From positions 2,046,001-2,110,000 of the forward strand of contig NZ_CP128360.1 in assembly GCF_030345095.1 (NCBI RefSeq): a stretch of 64,000 bases of DNA. Reading direction: 5' to 3'. This DNA is from Solwaraspora sp. WMMA2056 (GTDB lineage: Bacteria > Actinomycetota > Actinomycetes > Mycobacteriales > Micromonosporaceae). Of the stretch, positions 63,501 to 64,000 are shown in pieces (positions within the stretch are counted from its first letter, which is position 1; the number at the start of each line of letters is the position of its first letter). The notes under the pieces are model-generated. The model searched no databases. It was not told where the DNA came from and saw only the letters and a list, made by a program, of their open reading frames with translations. A program made the position numbers and the translations under genes.

Positions 63501-63990
63501 GCTCGACGAGGCCGCCGGGTGCCACGATCAGGCAGCTCTTCACGTCGTCGCGGAGAAGCAGCTCCTTGATGTAGAGGCCCGCCATGATGGTCTTGCCGGC
63601 ACCAGGGTCGTCGGCGAGCAGGAAACGTAGCGGGGTGCGGTCGAGCATTTCGCCGTACACGGCGCGAATCTGATGCGGCAGCGGCTGGACGTCACTGGTG
63701 GCCACGGCCAGCATCGGGTCGAACAGCCCAGCCAGCGAGATCCGTTGGACCTCGGCGACGAGCCGAAAGTCGTCGCCGTCGGCGTCGAATGGTCGGCTCC
63801 CCGCGTCCGATCGACGCAGCTTTGCCTCGTCGGCGCGGAACAGCATCCGTTGATCCAGCTTGCCGGCAGCGAGCCGGTAGGTCAGCTCCACAGCGTCGGC
63901 GCCCTGCGGCTGCGCGTAGATGACCTCTACGGTCTCGCCCGGAACGACACCGGTCACCCGCAGCCCGGACACCAGATCTTCCAGACGCAC
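60556..63990 (-). CDS. Large SNF2/RapA-like helicase with DUF3883-like C-terminus
   Basis: The 1144-aa protein has an SNF2-type helicase core. Motif I is LLADDPGAGKTIMAGL (about residue 125), motif II VVVDEAHRMG, and motif VI QRFGRVHRIGQTEVCRLWN. A coiled region (about 900-1000) is followed by a C-terminal DUF3883-like domain (GYDILSLTADGGSSIRIEVKARIEGADDF, with a nuclease-like E-x-K). The ADDPGAGKT variant and this tail occur in phage-defence helicases such as DISARM DrmD and BREX BrxHII. GTG 63990 gives the usual MRLEDLVSGLRVTGVVPGE start, 10 bp from the window edge. Partner methylase or DrmABC genes, if any, lie beyond 64000. Confidence 0.85.
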   Translation of the reverse strand: MRLEDLVSGLRVTGVVPGETVEVIYAQPQGADAVELTYRLAAGKLDQRMLFRADEAKLRRSDAGSRPFDADGDDFRLVAEVQRISLAGLFDPMLAVATSDVQPLPHQIRAVYGEMLDRTPLRFLLADDPGAGKTIMAGLYIKELLLRDDVKSCLIVAPGGLVEQWQDELFFKFGLRFELLAPDLAEAAYGTTVFAQRPLLIARMDQLARNPVLSAQLDDAHFDLVVVDEAHRMGARYYGGKVDKTRRFQLGERLRDRTRHLLLMTATPHAGVEADFQLFLTLLERDGFEGKFKAGVDDPSTSGLMRRMVKEDLLTFDGRPLFPERIAQTVPYDLSPDERDLYERVTTYVREGMNRADRLGVHDKRRHTVGFALTVLQRRLASSPEAIHQSLLRRANRLRRRRDDLLGGRPAHDSLRSVDGGDWDGDEYSAAEMEHIEEELLDAATTAATIAEFDAELAELAGLIKVSQHVRDLDTDRKWVELRRIFQDNELLRPGADRPRKLIIFTEHRDTLDYLSRKISSLFGRTDAVRAIHGGVGRADRRAVTEEFTKSPTCQVLLATDAAGEGLNLQAAHLVVNYDLPWNPNRIEQRFGRVHRIGQTEVCRLWNLVAANTREGEVFTRLLWKVEEQRKAYGGKVFDVLGSAFDETPLRDLLIEAIRYGDRPETRARMEKVIDDKVAHGLKELLEDRALTHDAMSDADLARVRRQMEEARARRLQPHYIEWAFRRAFGYLGGRLARRERGRYEISHVPPAVQAASRWGPVSSRYERVTFALDLIDVDGRPRADLLAPRHPLHDAVADRVLQQLRGVLERGTVLVSPQVEEPAVLVGVSEEVVDGTGEMVARRFSYAYVDASGRVAPAGPAPYLDCAPAPPTPAVENARKLRWLATAESEARAWISKHQLAGYLTEVADRRRAEIERTRERVDQRLTYEAARLHREAADAQAKERSGVKPRESADSLLRKAKELQVRRTERLALLDRQVESIIKPPQIMTAALVLPLAMVGDAIPADAPIHARETHAVERRGVELVLAAERALGRVPQEQPYANPGYDILSLTADGGSSIRIEVKARIEGADDFHVTHNEIVTGRNAAPDYRLAMVLVSAAGPEHDRVRYVADPFAGVEFGDLPATGLRVSWPKSWAAGVAPY

Positions 63991-64000
63991 CAGCGGCCTC

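Overview
The window is very GC-rich (by eye above 70 % G+C) and reads as chromosome of a filamentous actinomycete, most likely a Micromonosporaceae-type genome. It carries many GTG/TTG starts with GGAGG-type ribosome sites, a GlnR-like orphan response regulator, TetR/AraC/ArsR regulators and long natural-product operons. There are no rRNA or tRNA genes and no CRISPR array. Gene identities come from reading the protein sequences; no database search was run.

Region 1 (1-39.4 kb) is a natural-product region with clear decay. Its core is a complete-looking beta-tyrosine branch of the type used by nine-membered enediynes (C-1027/maduropeptin/kedarcidin): an MIO tyrosine 2,3-aminomutase, a C-A-PCP NRPS, a free PCP, an O-methyltransferase, a free condensation enzyme, an HpaB/SgcC-like hydroxylase and a flavin halogenase. 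Sugar genes (RmlA-type thymidylyltransferase, UGDH-type dehydrogenase, UXS-type decarboxylase/epimerase, C-methyltransferase, aminotransferase) fit a branched aminopentose. Tailoring genes include three P450s, two paralogous FAD oxidoreductases, an acyl-CoA-dehydrogenase-like monooxygenase, an SgcJ-like NTF2-fold protein, an antiporter and a GT2 glycosyltransferase. No enediyne PKS is in the window, so the scaffold is unknown. Debris is interspersed: an internally deleted IS3 transposase, a TnpB element with an amber codon, an N- and C-truncated second halogenase, a SufS fragment joined to a MoaD-like fragment, and a VOC-protein tail. An ArsR/AHSA1 pair and an AlkD-like DNA glycosylase lie inside this region.

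Region 2 (39.5-49.7 kb) is a catabolic/uptake module. A seven-gene minus-strand operon encodes an Rbs-type sugar ABC importer, a thiolase, an SDR and an SMP-30-type lactonase; one of its permeases carries an 8-bp duplication frameshift. It faces a TetR regulator and an acyl-CoA ligase across an 18-bp palindrome.

Region 3 (49.7-58.6 kb) is the most unusual part. One translationally coupled minus-strand operon encodes dynamin-like GTPase B, a GrpE-like exchange factor, dynamin-like GTPase A, and an Hsp70 whose substrate-binding half is replaced by a seven-bladed WD40 propeller. Divergent from it, across a perfect 8-4-8 inverted repeat, are a Crp/Fnr regulator (frameshifted in a G5 run) overlapping a class III nucleotidyl-cyclase-like gene of the conflict-system type. 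A two-TM Pycsar-effector-like membrane protein converges on the far end. I infer a cyclic-nucleotide-controlled chaperone/membrane-remodelling system, possibly stress- or phage-related.

Region 4 (58.6-64 kb) holds a secreted small protein, a GlnR-like regulator, a DUF1622-like membrane protein and a large SNF2 helicase with a DUF3883-like C-terminus. The helicase gene reaches the right edge and resembles defence helicases; any partner genes would lie outside the window.
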